In this document: piece after piece, positions 44,911-54,064 of the stretch
How positions within the stretch are numbered: the stretch's first letter is position 1
Layout of the letters: every line of letters starts with the position of its first letter
Source of the DNA: an uncultured Spiribacter sp.
Lineage (GTDB): Bacteria; Pseudomonadota; Gammaproteobacteria; Nitrococcales; Nitrococcaceae
Assembly (NCBI GenBank): GCA_937884605.1
Contig: CALGDM010000006.1
Span: forward strand, 1-64,000
Length of the DNA: 64,000 nt
Direction of reading: 5' to 3'
Notes under the pieces: generated by a model
What the model saw: only the letters and a program-made list of their open reading frames with translations
Database searches by the model: none
Told to the model about the DNA's origin: nothing
Translations under genes and position numbers: made by a program

Positions 44911-47900
44911 TCAGTGGAAATCCCGTGACCGGGTCTGCAATTCGCCCAGAAGGTGGCTGTGATCCTCGAGTCGCCCGGCCACGAGGTGACAGACATCGTC
45001 GCGTTGTTCCCAGATACCGATGACGCCGAGCAGGCGCGCCCCAACCACCTGCGGGCGCTGGCGCTCGGCAAGGTCTTTCCAGATCACCACGTTGACACTG
45101 CCGGTCTCGTCTTCGAGGGTCAGAAAAACCACGCCACCCGCCGCGCCCGGGCGCTGGCGATTGATGACCAGGCCCGCCGCCCGGGCAATGCGGCGGTGAC
45201 CGCTGCCGGCCAGTTCCGTAGCCGGCCGAAAACCCCGCTGCCGCAGTCGTGGCCGAAGCAGTGCCAGTGGATGCCGGCCCAGGCTGAGCCCCAGACCGCG
45301 ATAGTCGCCGAGCAGGTCTTCGGCCTCGGAAGGCGCGGGCAGATCCGGGGTGGGTTCCCGGGCCGGCGTTGATGCAAGCAGCGGGCCCCGCGCCTCGATG
45401 CCCAGGACCTGCCACCAGGCCCGACGGCGATGCCCGCCGATGCCCGCCAGCGCTCCGGCGTCAGCCAGTGCCCGCAGACTGCCCCGGTCAAGGTGGGCGC
45501 GCCGGGCAAGGTCGGCGACATCGCGAAAAGGCCCATCCTGCTCGCGGGTCTGGCACAGGTGCTGGGCGGCCTGCGCGCTCAGTCCCCGGATCAGGCGCAG
45601 GCCCAGCCGCAGACTGGGCGGGTTAGCCGAGTCATGATCCCGCTCGAGGGTCGAGTCCCATTCGCTGAAGCGCACATCAACGCCGGTCACCTCGACGCCA
45701 TGGGCGCGGGCGTCGCGAACCAGCTGCGCGGGGGCGTAAAAGCCCATGGGCTGGCTGTTGAGCAGCGCGCAGGTGAACACGCCCGGGTAATGGCACTTGA
45801 GCCAGGCCGATACATACACCAGTAGAGCAAAACTGGCGGCATGGGACTCGGGGAAACCATAGTCGCCAAAGCCGCAGATCTGCTCGAACACCCGCTCCGC
45901 GAACTCGGGCGCATAGCCACGCGCGTGCATGCCCTCGAGCAAGCGCTCCCGGAACGGCCCCAGCCCACCGCGCTTCTTCCAGGCGGCCATGGCGCGACGC
46001 AGGGAATCGGCTTCGCCCGGGCTGAAGCCCGCCGCGACAATGGCGAGCTGCATGACCTGCTCCTGGAAAATGGGGACCCCCAGGGTGCGCTCAAGGACGC
46101 CGCGAACGGCCTCGCTGGGGTAATCGACCGCCTCTTCATTGGCCCGCCGGCGCAGATACGGATGCACCATGTCGCCCTGGATCGGCCCCGGACGGACAAT
46201 GGAAATCTCGATGACCAGATCGTAGAAGCAGCGCGGCCGAAGCCGCGGCAACATGGCCATCTGAGCCCTCGACTCCACCTGGAAAACCCCCACAGTATCG
46301 GCTCGACCCAGCATGTCGTAGACCGCTGGATCTTCGGCGGGGATGTCCGCCAGCGTCAGGCGCTGTCCGTGATGCTGCTCGATCAGTGCCAGACTGCGCC
46401 GGATGGCGCTGAGCATGCCCAGGGCCAGGCAGTCGACCTTGAGCAGTCCCAGTGTCTCGAGGTCATCCTTGTCCCACTGGATGATGCTGCGTCCGGCCAT
46501 GGCGGCATTCTCGGTGGGCACCAACTCGCTGAGCGGACCCTGACTGATCACGAAACCGCCGACATGCTGGGAGAGGTGACGCGGGAATCCCACCAGTGCA
46601 TGGACCAGTGTCAGGAGGCGATGGATCATCGGGTTGTCGGGCTCGAAGCCTGCCTCGGTGAGTCGGTCGGCCTCGACGGTCTGGCCATCCCACCATTGCA
46701 GGGTGCCGGTGAGGCGTTCGATCTGATCGCCATCCAGCCCCAGCGCCTTGCCGACGTCGCGCACCGCGCTTCGGGGTCGGTAGCAGATCACCGTGGCGGC
46801 CAGGGCGGCGCGATGACGGCCGTATTTGCGGTAAATGTACTGGATGACCTCTTCGCGCCGGTCATGCTCGAAGTCAACATCAATATCGGGTGGTTCATTG
46901 CGCTCGCGCGAGATGAAACGCTCGAACAGCAGACTGGAGCGGGCTGGATCCACCGCGGTGATCCCCAGGCAGTAGCAGACGGTGGAGTTGGCCGCCGAGC
47001 CGCGTCCCTGGCAGAGAATGCCCTGACGGCGGGCGAATTCGACCATGTCGTGAACGGTCAGGAAGAACGGCTCATAGGCCAGCTCGCGGATCAGTGCGAG
47101 TTCATGCTCAATCGAGGTACGCACCGAGGCCGGAGCACCGTCCGGCCAGCGTGCGCGGGCGCCGGCCTCTACCCGGTCGCGTAGCCAGCTGGCGGGGGTG
47201 TGACCGGCGGGGACCAGTTCTTCGGGATATTCGTAGCGCAGTTCGTCGAGGCTGAAATGGCAGCGCTCGGCGATCCGCAGGCTTTCGTTGATCATCGCCC
47301 GGGGATAATCGCGGGCGATATGCCGCGCCGGGCGCAAATGCCGTTCGCCATTGGCCATCGCGGCCTGGCCCAGCTCGCTGAGCCGTCGACCGTGACGGAT
47401 GGCGGTCAGGGTGTCCTGCAGGGCCCGTCGCCCGCGCCGGTGCATGACGATGTCACCCGTTGCCACTGCCGGCAGACCATGGCGATGGGCGAGGTCCTGG
47501 CACTGCCGGATTCTGTCGGCGTCGCGACCATCGCGCCGGATGGCAGTGGTAAGCCAGGCCCGGTCGGGGAATGTGCGCCGGACCCAGGCGGCGTCTCCCG
47601 CGGGGCTGTCCGGTTGGGTGACCAGCAGGGCCAGACAGCCGGGCACGCCATCCTGAAGATCGCTGCGCTCGAGCCGGTAGTGACCCTTGTCGGCCTGGCT
47701 GCGGCCCAGGGCGATCAGCGCCGACAGACGTGCATAGGCCGCCCGGTCCGGTGCCAGCAATATCAGATGCAGGCCATCCTCCAGCCGGAATTCGCTGCCG
47801 ATGATGAGCGACAGATTGCAGTCGCGGGCGGCGGCATGGGCCCGAACCACGCCGGCGAGGGAGCATTCGTCGGTCAGCGCAAGTGCCCGATAGCCCAGGT

Positions 47901-48003
47901 CGGCCGCCCGGCGCACCAGCTCTTCGGGGTGCGAGGCCCCGCGCAGAAAGCTGAAGTTGCTGATGCAGTGAAGCTCGGCATAGGTCGCGTCGACGTCTGC
48001 CAT
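44911..48003 (-). CDS. dnaE2: Error-prone DNA polymerase DnaE2/ImuC
   Basis: A 1030-aa C-family polymerase. The PHP domain opens with [38 protein letters not shown] carries catalytic Asp residues of the palm, and the C-terminal OB domain has [19 protein letters not shown]. DnaE2 does translesion synthesis with ImuA and ImuB. The length matches DnaE2, shorter than replicative DnaE. It begins 6 bp after an EamA transporter gene that separates it from imuB. Confidence 0.93.
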   Translation of the reverse strand: MADVDATYAELHCISNFSFLRGASHPEELVRRAADLGYRALALTDECSLAGVVRAHAAARDCNLSLIIGSEFRLEDGLHLILLAPDRAAYARLSALIALGRSQADKGHYRLERSDLQDGVPGCLALLVTQPDSPAGDAAWVRRTFPDRAWLTTAIRRDGRDADRIRQCQDLAHRHGLPAVATGDIVMHRRGRRALQDTLTAIRHGRRLSELGQAAMANGERHLRPARHIARDYPRAMINESLRIAERCHFSLDELRYEYPEELVPAGHTPASWLRDRVEAGARARWPDGAPASVRTSIEHELALIRELAYEPFFLTVHDMVEFARRQGILCQGRGSAANSTVCYCLGITAVDPARSSLLFERFISRERNEPPDIDVDFEHDRREEVIQYIYRKYGRHRAALAATVICYRPRSAVRDVGKALGLDGDQIERLTGTLQWWDGQTVEADRLTEAGFEPDNPMIHRLLTLVHALVGFPRHLSQHVGGFVISQGPLSELVPTENAAMAGRSIIQWDKDDLETLGLLKVDCLALGMLSAIRRSLALIEQHHGQRLTLADIPAEDPAVYDMLGRADTVGVFQVESRAQMAMLPRLRPRCFYDLVIEISIVRPGPIQGDMVHPYLRRRANEEAVDYPSEAVRGVLERTLGVPIFQEQVMQLAIVAAGFSPGEADSLRRAMAAWKKRGGLGPFRERLLEGMHARGYAPEFAERVFEQICGFGDYGFPESHAASFALLVYVSAWLKCHYPGVFTCALLNSQPMGFYAPAQLVRDARAHGVEVTGVDVRFSEWDSTLERDHDSANPPSLRLGLRLIRGLSAQAAQHLCQTREQDGPFRDVADLARRAHLDRGSLRALADAGALAGIGGHRRRAWWQVLGIEARGPLLASTPAREPTPDLPAPSEAEDLLGDYRGLGLSLGRHPLALLRPRLRQRGFRPATELAGSGHRRIARAAGLVINRQRPGAAGGVVFLTLEDETGSVNVVIWKDLAERQRPQVVGARLLGVIGIWEQRDDVCHLVAGRLEDHSHLLGELQTRSRDFH

Positions 48004-48009
48004 GGTGGA

Positions 48010-48936
48010 TCAGCCGAGGAATCGTCGAGCGCAGCCCGGCACGGTGAGCAGCGTGACGGCCACGGTCAACATGACCGCACCGAGCAGTCCGAACGAGCCC
48101 AGGGCCTCGCCCAGCAGGGCCCAGGCCAGCAGTGCTGCACCCAGTGGCTCCAGCAGCACGAGAATGCTCGAAATGGTGGCCGTGGTATGTCGCAGCCCGC
48201 TGAAAAAGCAGACGTAACCCAGCGTGGTGGGGATCAGCGCCAGATAGGCGAGGGCGGGGACGGTCAGCTCCGCGGTCTCGATGACCGGTGCCAGACCCTC
48301 CATCGATAGTGCCGGCACCATCACCAACGCGCCCACTCCGAACCCCAGCGCCGCGCTTTGCATGGGGTGGACATGATCGGCGGCATAGCGACTGACCAGG
48401 GTAAAGGCGGCGTAGACGCCGGCGGCAAAAAGTCCAAAGCCAACGCCGGCCCAGAGGCCTTCACCGATGTCCATGGCCTGGGGCGAGATGACCAGCAGGG
48501 CGGTGCCGGCAATCGCGATGGCCAGGGCCGTGAGTATGCGGCGGGTCAGCGCTTCACCCAGCAAGACCGTACCCAGAAGGGCAACAAGAACCGGCGCCAG
48601 ACAGAGAGTGATCAACGTGGCCAGTCCGGCACCGATCTTTTCCACCGAACTGAGGTACCCCACCTGGAAACCGGCCTGGGCAAGCCCGAGCAGCAGCAGC
48701 CAGCGGCCGGTGGCGGGGGGCAGGCGCAGAAAGTCGCGCCCCTGGTGGAGCAGACCCATTGCCGTGAACAGCGGTGCGGCCACCGCCAGTCGGATGAAGG
48801 CCACCATCAGGGGCGAGATCTCGGTCTGCTCGAACAGCACCCGCGAGACCACCCCGGTGGTGCTCCAGAGCAGGGCTGCCAAAGCCACGAGCACCATGCC
48901 GCGACCCGGCCCGAATCCGGAATGACGATCGTGCAT
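48010..48936 (-). CDS. EamA/DMT-family transporter
   Basis: A 308-aa, ten-span inner-membrane protein with two EamA repeats. LVALAALLWSTTGVVSRVLF opens the first repeat and LWAGVGFGLFAAGVYAAFTL the second. GYVCFFSGLRHTTATISSIL is the usual end pattern. Substrate unknown; an exporter of amino acids or other metabolites is likely for the family. ATG at 48936 is one base after the imuB stop. A longer frame to 49047 lies antisense within imuB's frame and is not favoured. It sits inside the mutasome operon. Confidence 0.85.
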   Translation of the reverse strand: MHDRHSGFGPGRGMVLVALAALLWSTTGVVSRVLFEQTEISPLMVAFIRLAVAAPLFTAMGLLHQGRDFLRLPPATGRWLLLLGLAQAGFQVGYLSSVEKIGAGLATLITLCLAPVLVALLGTVLLGEALTRRILTALAIAIAGTALLVISPQAMDIGEGLWAGVGFGLFAAGVYAAFTLVSRYAADHVHPMQSAALGFGVGALVMVPALSMEGLAPVIETAELTVPALAYLALIPTTLGYVCFFSGLRHTTATISSILVLLEPLGAALLAWALLGEALGSFGLLGAVMLTVAVTLLTVPGCARRFLG

Positions 48937-48937
48937 G

Positions 48938-50386
48938 TCAGGCAAAGATCCCGTGAAGATACCAGTCGCGCTGTCCCCGCCGGTTACGGAATATCCAGAC
49001 GCGGCGTCCCTCGGCGGTACAGGCATGGTAGTAGTCGCGCGTGACATCGAGCCCGTCCCACCAGCCGGTCTCGATGCGTTCGGGGCCCGTCTCGAGCACC
49101 AGTGGGGCGTTGTCGTATTGCGGGCGTCCCTGGCGGCTGCGCAGCGGTAACGGACGCTCGAGCAACCAGGCAGGTCGTGCGACGGTGCAGGGGGGTGGGG
49201 CTGACGAGTCGGCCTTTTCAGGCCGCCGATAGGCCCAGGCTCGCTCCGGTCGGTGTTCGGCCATGGGAGTGATCATGCAGACTCGTTCCTCGCCCAGTCG
49301 GCTGTCGAAGGTTTCGATGAGTGTTTCCCAGTTCGCGTCCCGCGCCGGCTGGTCATCGCGGTCGAGCAGGTCGAATGCCCCGCTTGCCGCCTGCATGGCA
49401 TGGAAGCGGCCAGCGCGCAGAGTAACCGCGGTGACGTCGGCCGTCAGCTCGAGACGCTCGAAACGCCGCTCGACCAGCCATTTCAGGTGACTGGCATCGC
49501 GGGTTGGTGACATGACCCCCACGGGCAGGCATGTCGGGTCGCGATCACGGTGCCGGAGCATGAACCAGAGCCGCATGATGGCAGTGTCGCGCTCGCGCAG
49601 ATGGCCGCAGAGTGTGTCCAGAAGCTGCTGGGTCAGGGGGTGGAGACCAGCCACGTTCGCGACTGCCTCGGGGCAGTCGATGTGCTGCTCGAACTGGCCG
49701 GGAGGCTGCCAGTTGCGGCGCGGATCGGGACGTTCTCCATGGGCCCGCTGGAGCGTTTCGAGCAGGGGGCGACCGAGTCGCCGGGTGGCTCCATCACTGG
49801 GCAGCGCCCGGACAGCTCCCACGCACTCGCACCCCAGGCCTTCCAGGGCGTCGCGAACCCGTTTTTCCAGCGGCAGCGCATGGACTGGCAGGGGAGCCAG
49901 GCGTTCAGCCACTGCAGCGCGGGTCGTGACCGGGGTGCTGTCACCGGCCCGGGCCAGCATCCACGCCGCGGTGGGTGTTGGTGCGATCCCGGTCCCTGCC
50001 CGATGCCCGCGCCGGTCAAGGCCCGCCGAGATCCGCTGGCGGAGGGGCTCGAGGCCCTGAAAGTAGTGCAGGCTCCCGGCCACTTCCAGCAGCAGCGTGT
50101 CGGGCGGCTGGAGGCTTACCCGCGGCGTGAATTGCAGGGCCCAGGTCGCCAGATGCTCCAGCGTCTGGCGTTCTCGATGGGGATCGCGAACTCGGTGCAG
50201 GCCCGCTTCGCTGAGTGCGCGGGCGGCGGTTGGCAGCATACCCGGTCGAATGCCCAGGTGCCGCGCCGGTCGGTTGGCACCAATGACGCGGCCCGCCTCG
50301 GAGACAAAAAGCGGTTGAGCGTTCTCCTCGCCGCTGCTGAAGCATTCCACCGGCAAGTCGCGGAAATGCAGGCACAACCAGAGCAT
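48938..50386 (-). CDS. imuB: ImuB, inactive Y-family polymerase homologue
   Basis: A 482-aa protein of the DinP/UmuC-like family. It starts MLWLCLHFRDLPVECF. The catalytic acidic residues of Y-family polymerases are not present at their usual places, as in known ImuB proteins, where it serves as an adaptor to the beta clamp. C-terminal WYLHGIFA is typical. It lies between imuA (34 bp) and the EamA gene (1 bp). Confidence 0.92.
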   Translation of the reverse strand: MLWLCLHFRDLPVECFSSGEENAQPLFVSEAGRVIGANRPARHLGIRPGMLPTAARALSEAGLHRVRDPHRERQTLEHLATWALQFTPRVSLQPPDTLLLEVAGSLHYFQGLEPLRQRISAGLDRRGHRAGTGIAPTPTAAWMLARAGDSTPVTTRAAVAERLAPLPVHALPLEKRVRDALEGLGCECVGAVRALPSDGATRRLGRPLLETLQRAHGERPDPRRNWQPPGQFEQHIDCPEAVANVAGLHPLTQQLLDTLCGHLRERDTAIMRLWFMLRHRDRDPTCLPVGVMSPTRDASHLKWLVERRFERLELTADVTAVTLRAGRFHAMQAASGAFDLLDRDDQPARDANWETLIETFDSRLGEERVCMITPMAEHRPERAWAYRRPEKADSSAPPPCTVARPAWLLERPLPLRSRQGRPQYDNAPLVLETGPERIETGWWDGLDVTRDYYHACTAEGRRVWIFRNRRGQRDWYLHGIFA

Positions 50387-50420
50387 TGCCGTTCATTCAC
50401 CCATGAAAGGACAGCGCCCC

Positions 50421-51095
50421 TCAGCCCTCCAGCGGCAGGGGCTGCTGCGTGCGCACGGGTGCCGTCGACCAGCTGTCGAGTGCCACTGACCCCGGCGGTG
50501 TGCCCCGGCACTTGAGCACACGAAGGTTGAGCTGTTGACCGCTGCTCTCTCCGAGTGCCAGCCGTAGTGCCGCTGGTGAGCGCTCCTGAGCGGCGGCGGC
50601 GTCACGGAACAGCAGGGCCACGCTATCGCCGGATTCCGCCGCCAGCTGGAGACGTCGCAGGCTGCGATCATCACAGCGGCTGGGCCAGGCCAGCACGGCC
50701 GCACAGGTCCCGCTTCTGAGGGCCTGTTCGATAGACCATAACGCCTGGGGCTGATCCCCGGGGTGGACGATCAGCAGCCGCGACAAGTCGATCCCCTGGG
50801 CGGCGAGTGCCGGCGCGTAGGGCACGAAAGGGGGAGCAATCATGGCAATCCACCGGCCACTGCGCGACAGCCGCGCCAGGGCCGGCATCACCAGACGCAG
50901 TTCACCCACGCCGTGGCCCTCATGGAGGATCTCGGTGAGGGAGTTGCCGGGAAAGCCGCCACCGGGCAAGACCCGGTCCAGTGCCGCGAAGCCGCTGGGT
51001 ATGTGGTCGAGGGCGGCATCCGAGCCTCCACGCTGGGGGTCGTTGGCACGCCAGATGCCGGGCTGGTCAAGCAGCTCGTGGATGGCTTCTTTCAT
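50421..51095 (-). CDS. imuA: ImuA, RecA-like mutasome component
   Basis: A 224-aa protein with a RecA/SulA-like domain: IPSGFAALDRVLPGGGFPGN, then EILHEGHGVGELRLVMPAL. It lacks a classical P-loop GKT. ImuA helps the ImuB-DnaE2 mutasome. Its C-terminus is QQPLPLEG. It lies 24 bp after lexA on the same strand, so it is probably LexA-controlled from the lexA promoter. Confidence 0.9.
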   Translation of the reverse strand: MKEAIHELLDQPGIWRANDPQRGGSDAALDHIPSGFAALDRVLPGGGFPGNSLTEILHEGHGVGELRLVMPALARLSRSGRWIAMIAPPFVPYAPALAAQGIDLSRLLIVHPGDQPQALWSIEQALRSGTCAAVLAWPSRCDDRSLRRLQLAAESGDSVALLFRDAAAAQERSPAALRLALGESSGQQLNLRVLKCRGTPPGSVALDSWSTAPVRTQQPLPLEG

Positions 51096-51119
51096 GGTGA
51101 ACCTCCTGTCGATTCAGCG

Positions 51120-51755
51120 TTAGAGCCCGGAACGGATGACACCGACGCCGATTCCCTCAATGACGAGTTCCTCGTGTCGCAGGTCGAGTTCGATGGGCTT
51201 GAATTCGGGGTTTTCCGGGAGCAACTGGACCCGGTGACCGGTTCGGGAGAAACGCTTGACGGTGACCTCGTCCTGAATGCGGGCGACGACGATCTGGCCG
51301 TCGCGGACGTCGGTGGTGGAATGCACGGCGAGCAGATCGCCGTCGAGGATGCCGGCATCCCGCATGCTCATGCCGCGCACCCGCAGCAGATAATCCGCAT
51401 CCGGCGAGAACAGACCGTCGCTGACCCGGTAGTGATGATCGATATGCGCTTCTGCCAGCAATGGACTGCCCGCCGCCACGCGGCCGACCACCGGCAGTCC
51501 ATCCGCCTCGGTGCTGTCGACATCGTCGCTGGCGACGGCGGTCCGGTCGCAGAGACGAATGCCGCGTGACGCCCCGGGTTGAAGGGCAATGAAGCCCTTG
51601 CGCGCGATGGCCCGCAGATGCTGCTCGGCGGCGTTGGCCGATCGGAACCCGAGCTCCGCGGCGATTTCGCTGCGTGTGGGCGGGTAGCCGGTACGCGCCA
51701 GAAAGCGCTGGATAAGCTGGAGGATCTGGTCCTGACGAGGCGTCAGCGTGCTCAT
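51120..51755 (-). CDS. lexA: SOS repressor LexA
   Basis: A 211-aa repressor. The winged-helix N-terminal domain starts [17 protein letters not shown]. The self-cleavage site is A95-G96 (VAAG), and the Ser-Lys dyad is S130 (GMSMRDAG) and K167 (VTVKRF). It represses its own gene and others until RecA filaments trigger self-cleavage. Two SOS boxes lie upstream at 51785-51818. It heads a run that contains imuA, imuB and dnaE2. Confidence 0.96.
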   Translation of the reverse strand: MSTLTPRQDQILQLIQRFLARTGYPPTRSEIAAELGFRSANAAEQHLRAIARKGFIALQPGASRGIRLCDRTAVASDDVDSTEADGLPVVGRVAAGSPLLAEAHIDHHYRVSDGLFSPDADYLLRVRGMSMRDAGILDGDLLAVHSTTDVRDGQIVVARIQDEVTVKRFSRTGHRVQLLPENPEFKPIELDLRHEELVIEGIGVGVIRSGL

Positions 51756-51784
51756 GGTTGGCGACCGATGTGGCTACAATGTGA

Positions 51785-51800
51785 CTGTTAATCTATACAG
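51785..51800. promoter_or_regulatory. LexA operator (SOS box 1)
   Basis: CTG at 51785-51787 and CAG at 51798-51800 are separated by exactly ten A/T-rich bases, the full CTG-N10-CAG rule of gammaproteobacterial SOS boxes. It lies 30 bp before the lexA start and covers the expected lexA -10 region, fitting autorepression. Confidence 0.85.
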
Positions 51801-51802
51801 TA

Positions 51803-51818
51803 CTGTATGGATATTCAA
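51803..51818. promoter_or_regulatory. LexA operator (SOS box 2, one mismatch)
   Basis: CTG at 51803-51805, ten bases, then CAA where CAG is expected. The tandem placement with box 1 resembles E. coli lexA, which also has two boxes. A minus-strand TTGAAT (51813-51818) within it could be the lexA -35 box, and a plus-strand relA promoter candidate (TGGATA 51808, TAGAAT 51832-51837) overlaps it. Confidence 0.6.
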
Positions 51819-51844
51819 TACCCATAGACGCTAGAATCCGAATC

Positions 51845-54061
51845 ATGGTGAAAGTGAACGACAATCCGGCCGTCGATCGGCCCGGTGACCAGTCCGCGGC
51901 GGAATGGATCGCCACCATGCCCCGGTCCCCGGGGGCGGAAGAGCGGGCCCGTCTGATCGGAGCGTGGGAGTATGCCGCCGACCATTACGGCGATGGTCAG
52001 CGTGCTGCCGGGGACCGCCGCTTTGATCATGCCGTCGCGGTGGCGGATATTCTGAGCGGCCTCGAGCTTGACGCCGATTCCGTGATTGCCGGGCTTTTGC
52101 ACGACCTGCCGGACGCGGGCGGACCGGACCTTGCGGCCATTGCCGAGCAGGCCGGCGATACAGTGGCCAGTCTGGTGGAAGGCTGCCTGCGCATGGGGCA
52201 GGTCAGTCGTCTGCACACGGGGGCGGACAGTGCGCAGCAGGGCAAGCGTGCCGAGGCGCTGCGCAAGATGCTGCTGGCGATGGCCCGGGATATTCGGGTG
52301 GTGTTTCTGGTGCTGGCCGAGCGCCTGCATGATCTGCGCGTTCTGGGCGGTCTGCCCGAGACCGATCGCCAGCAGATCGCCCGTGAAACCCTCGATCTGC
52401 ACGCGCCGCTGGCGAACCGGCTGGGTATATGGCAGATCAAGTGGGAACTCGAGGATCTGTCGTTCCGCTATCTCGAGCCGGACAGCTACAAGCGCATCGC
52501 CCGGCTGCTGGCCGAACGCCGGGTCGATCGCGAGCGTTTCATCGAGGCCATGAAAGCGCGCATGGGCACGCATCTGGCCGAGGCGGGGCTGAACGCCGAG
52601 GTCACCGGCCGGCCCAAGCACATCTACAGCATCTGGCGGAAGATGCAGCGCAAGGGACTGGGCTTTGACGAGCTTTTCGACCTGCGTGCGGTGCGTGTTC
52701 TGGTGGACACCGTGCCGGCCTGCTACACCGCACTGGGGATTATTCACAGCCTCTGGCAGCCGATTCCCCGCGAATTCGACGACTATATTGCCAGCCCCAA
52801 GGAGAACGACTACCGCTCGCTGCATACCGCCGTGATGGGCGAGGGCGGACGCCCCGTCGAGGTCCAGATCCGCACCCGCGAGATGCACGACCAGGCCGAA
52901 CTGGGCATCGCCGCCCACTGGCGCTACAAGGAAGGTCGCAGTGCCGACCCCGACTTCGATGCCCGGGTTGCCTGGCTGCGTCAGCTGCTCGAGTCGACTC
53001 CGGACAGTGAGACCGATGGCGATCTCATCGACCGTTTCCGTGCCGAAATCTTTGAGGATCGGGTCTATGTGATCACGCCCGGAGGCGATGTGATCGACCT
53101 TCCCCGGGGCAGCACGCCGCTGGATTTTGCCTACACCATCCATAGCGAGATCGGGCATCACTGCCGTGGTGCGCGGGTCAACGGCCGAATGGTCACCCTG
53201 ACCCAGTCCCTGCAGAATGGCGATCAGGTCGAGATCCTCACCGCCCGTCATGCCCGGCCCAGCCGCGACTGGCTGAACCCGGCGCTGGGGTATCTCAACT
53301 CGCCACGCTCCCGCGCCAAGGTACGGGCCTGGTTCCGGCAGCAGGATCAGGACAAGACCATTCAGTTGGGGCGTGAGCTGCTCGAGCGCGAGCTCCACCG
53401 GCTGGGGCTCGCCGACGTCAATCTCGAGTCACTGGCCGCGCGATCACGCTACGCGCGGCTGCCCGATTTTCTGGCTGCCCTCGGGCGGGGGGATATGACC
53501 GGCGGGCAGGTTGCTCATCTGCTGCGTGACCGGCTGCTGCCTACCGAGCCCCAAAGCCGCGAGCAGCTGCTGCGCCGCCGCAGCGGCAGTGCCTCGACCC
53601 CCACCGATCCCGAGGACGACATCAGTATCTACGGCGTCGGCAACCTGATGACGCGGATGGCGCGCTGCTGTCAGCCCACCCCGGGTGACGCCATCCTCGG
53701 CTTTATCACCCGCAACGAGGGGGTCACGGTCCATCGCAGCGACTGCGCCAACATCCGTCGATTGCAGGAGACCACGCCGGAACGCCTGATCGAGGTCAGC
53801 TGGAGTCGCGGGTCGGGGCGTGCCTATCCGGTGGATATTGTTGTCGAGGCCTATGATCGCCCGGGTCTGATCCGCGACATCTCGTCGTTGCTCAACAACG
53901 AGGGGATCAATGTGACGGCGGTCAATACCCGCACTGATCCCGATGATCAGGTGGCGCGCATGGTCATGACCGTTGAGGTGGCCGACGTCGATCAGCTGAG
54001 CGGGGTCATGCAGCGAATGGTGGGTCTGCGCAATATCCGTGATGTCCATCGGGCGGTCTGA
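51845..54061 (+). CDS. relA: (p)ppGpp synthetase RelA
   Basis: A 738-aa long RSH protein. The synthetase domain has EFDDYIASPKENDYRSLHT, with the acidic ExDD motif of RelA rather than SpoT, and VEVQIRTREMHDQAELG. TGS and ACT domains follow, with CCQPTPGDAILGF in the zinc-finger region. The HD region reads LLHDLPDAG: the HD pair is kept but the later ED is altered, so hydrolysis is doubtful. No ribosome-binding site precedes ATG 51845, and a TAGAAT -10 candidate would start the mRNA almost at the ATG. Divergent from lexA. Confidence 0.93.
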   Translation: MVKVNDNPAVDRPGDQSAAEWIATMPRSPGAEERARLIGAWEYAADHYGDGQRAAGDRRFDHAVAVADILSGLELDADSVIAGLLHDLPDAGGPDLAAIAEQAGDTVASLVEGCLRMGQVSRLHTGADSAQQGKRAEALRKMLLAMARDIRVVFLVLAERLHDLRVLGGLPETDRQQIARETLDLHAPLANRLGIWQIKWELEDLSFRYLEPDSYKRIARLLAERRVDRERFIEAMKARMGTHLAEAGLNAEVTGRPKHIYSIWRKMQRKGLGFDELFDLRAVRVLVDTVPACYTALGIIHSLWQPIPREFDDYIASPKENDYRSLHTAVMGEGGRPVEVQIRTREMHDQAELGIAAHWRYKEGRSADPDFDARVAWLRQLLESTPDSETDGDLIDRFRAEIFEDRVYVITPGGDVIDLPRGSTPLDFAYTIHSEIGHHCRGARVNGRMVTLTQSLQNGDQVEILTARHARPSRDWLNPALGYLNSPRSRAKVRAWFRQQDQDKTIQLGRELLERELHRLGLADVNLESLAARSRYARLPDFLAALGRGDMTGGQVAHLLRDRLLPTEPQSREQLLRRRSGSASTPTDPEDDISIYGVGNLMTRMARCCQPTPGDAILGFITRNEGVTVHRSDCANIRRLQETTPERLIEVSWSRGSGRAYPVDIVVEAYDRPGLIRDISSLLNNEGINVTAVNTRTDPDDQVARMVMTVEVADVDQLSGVMQRMVGLRNIRDVHRAV

Positions 54062-54064
54062 GTC

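Noticed and set aside
51815-53398. A 527-codon minus-strand frame
   Set aside because: It is antisense to relA, which is unambiguous, and also crosses the lexA/relA control region.
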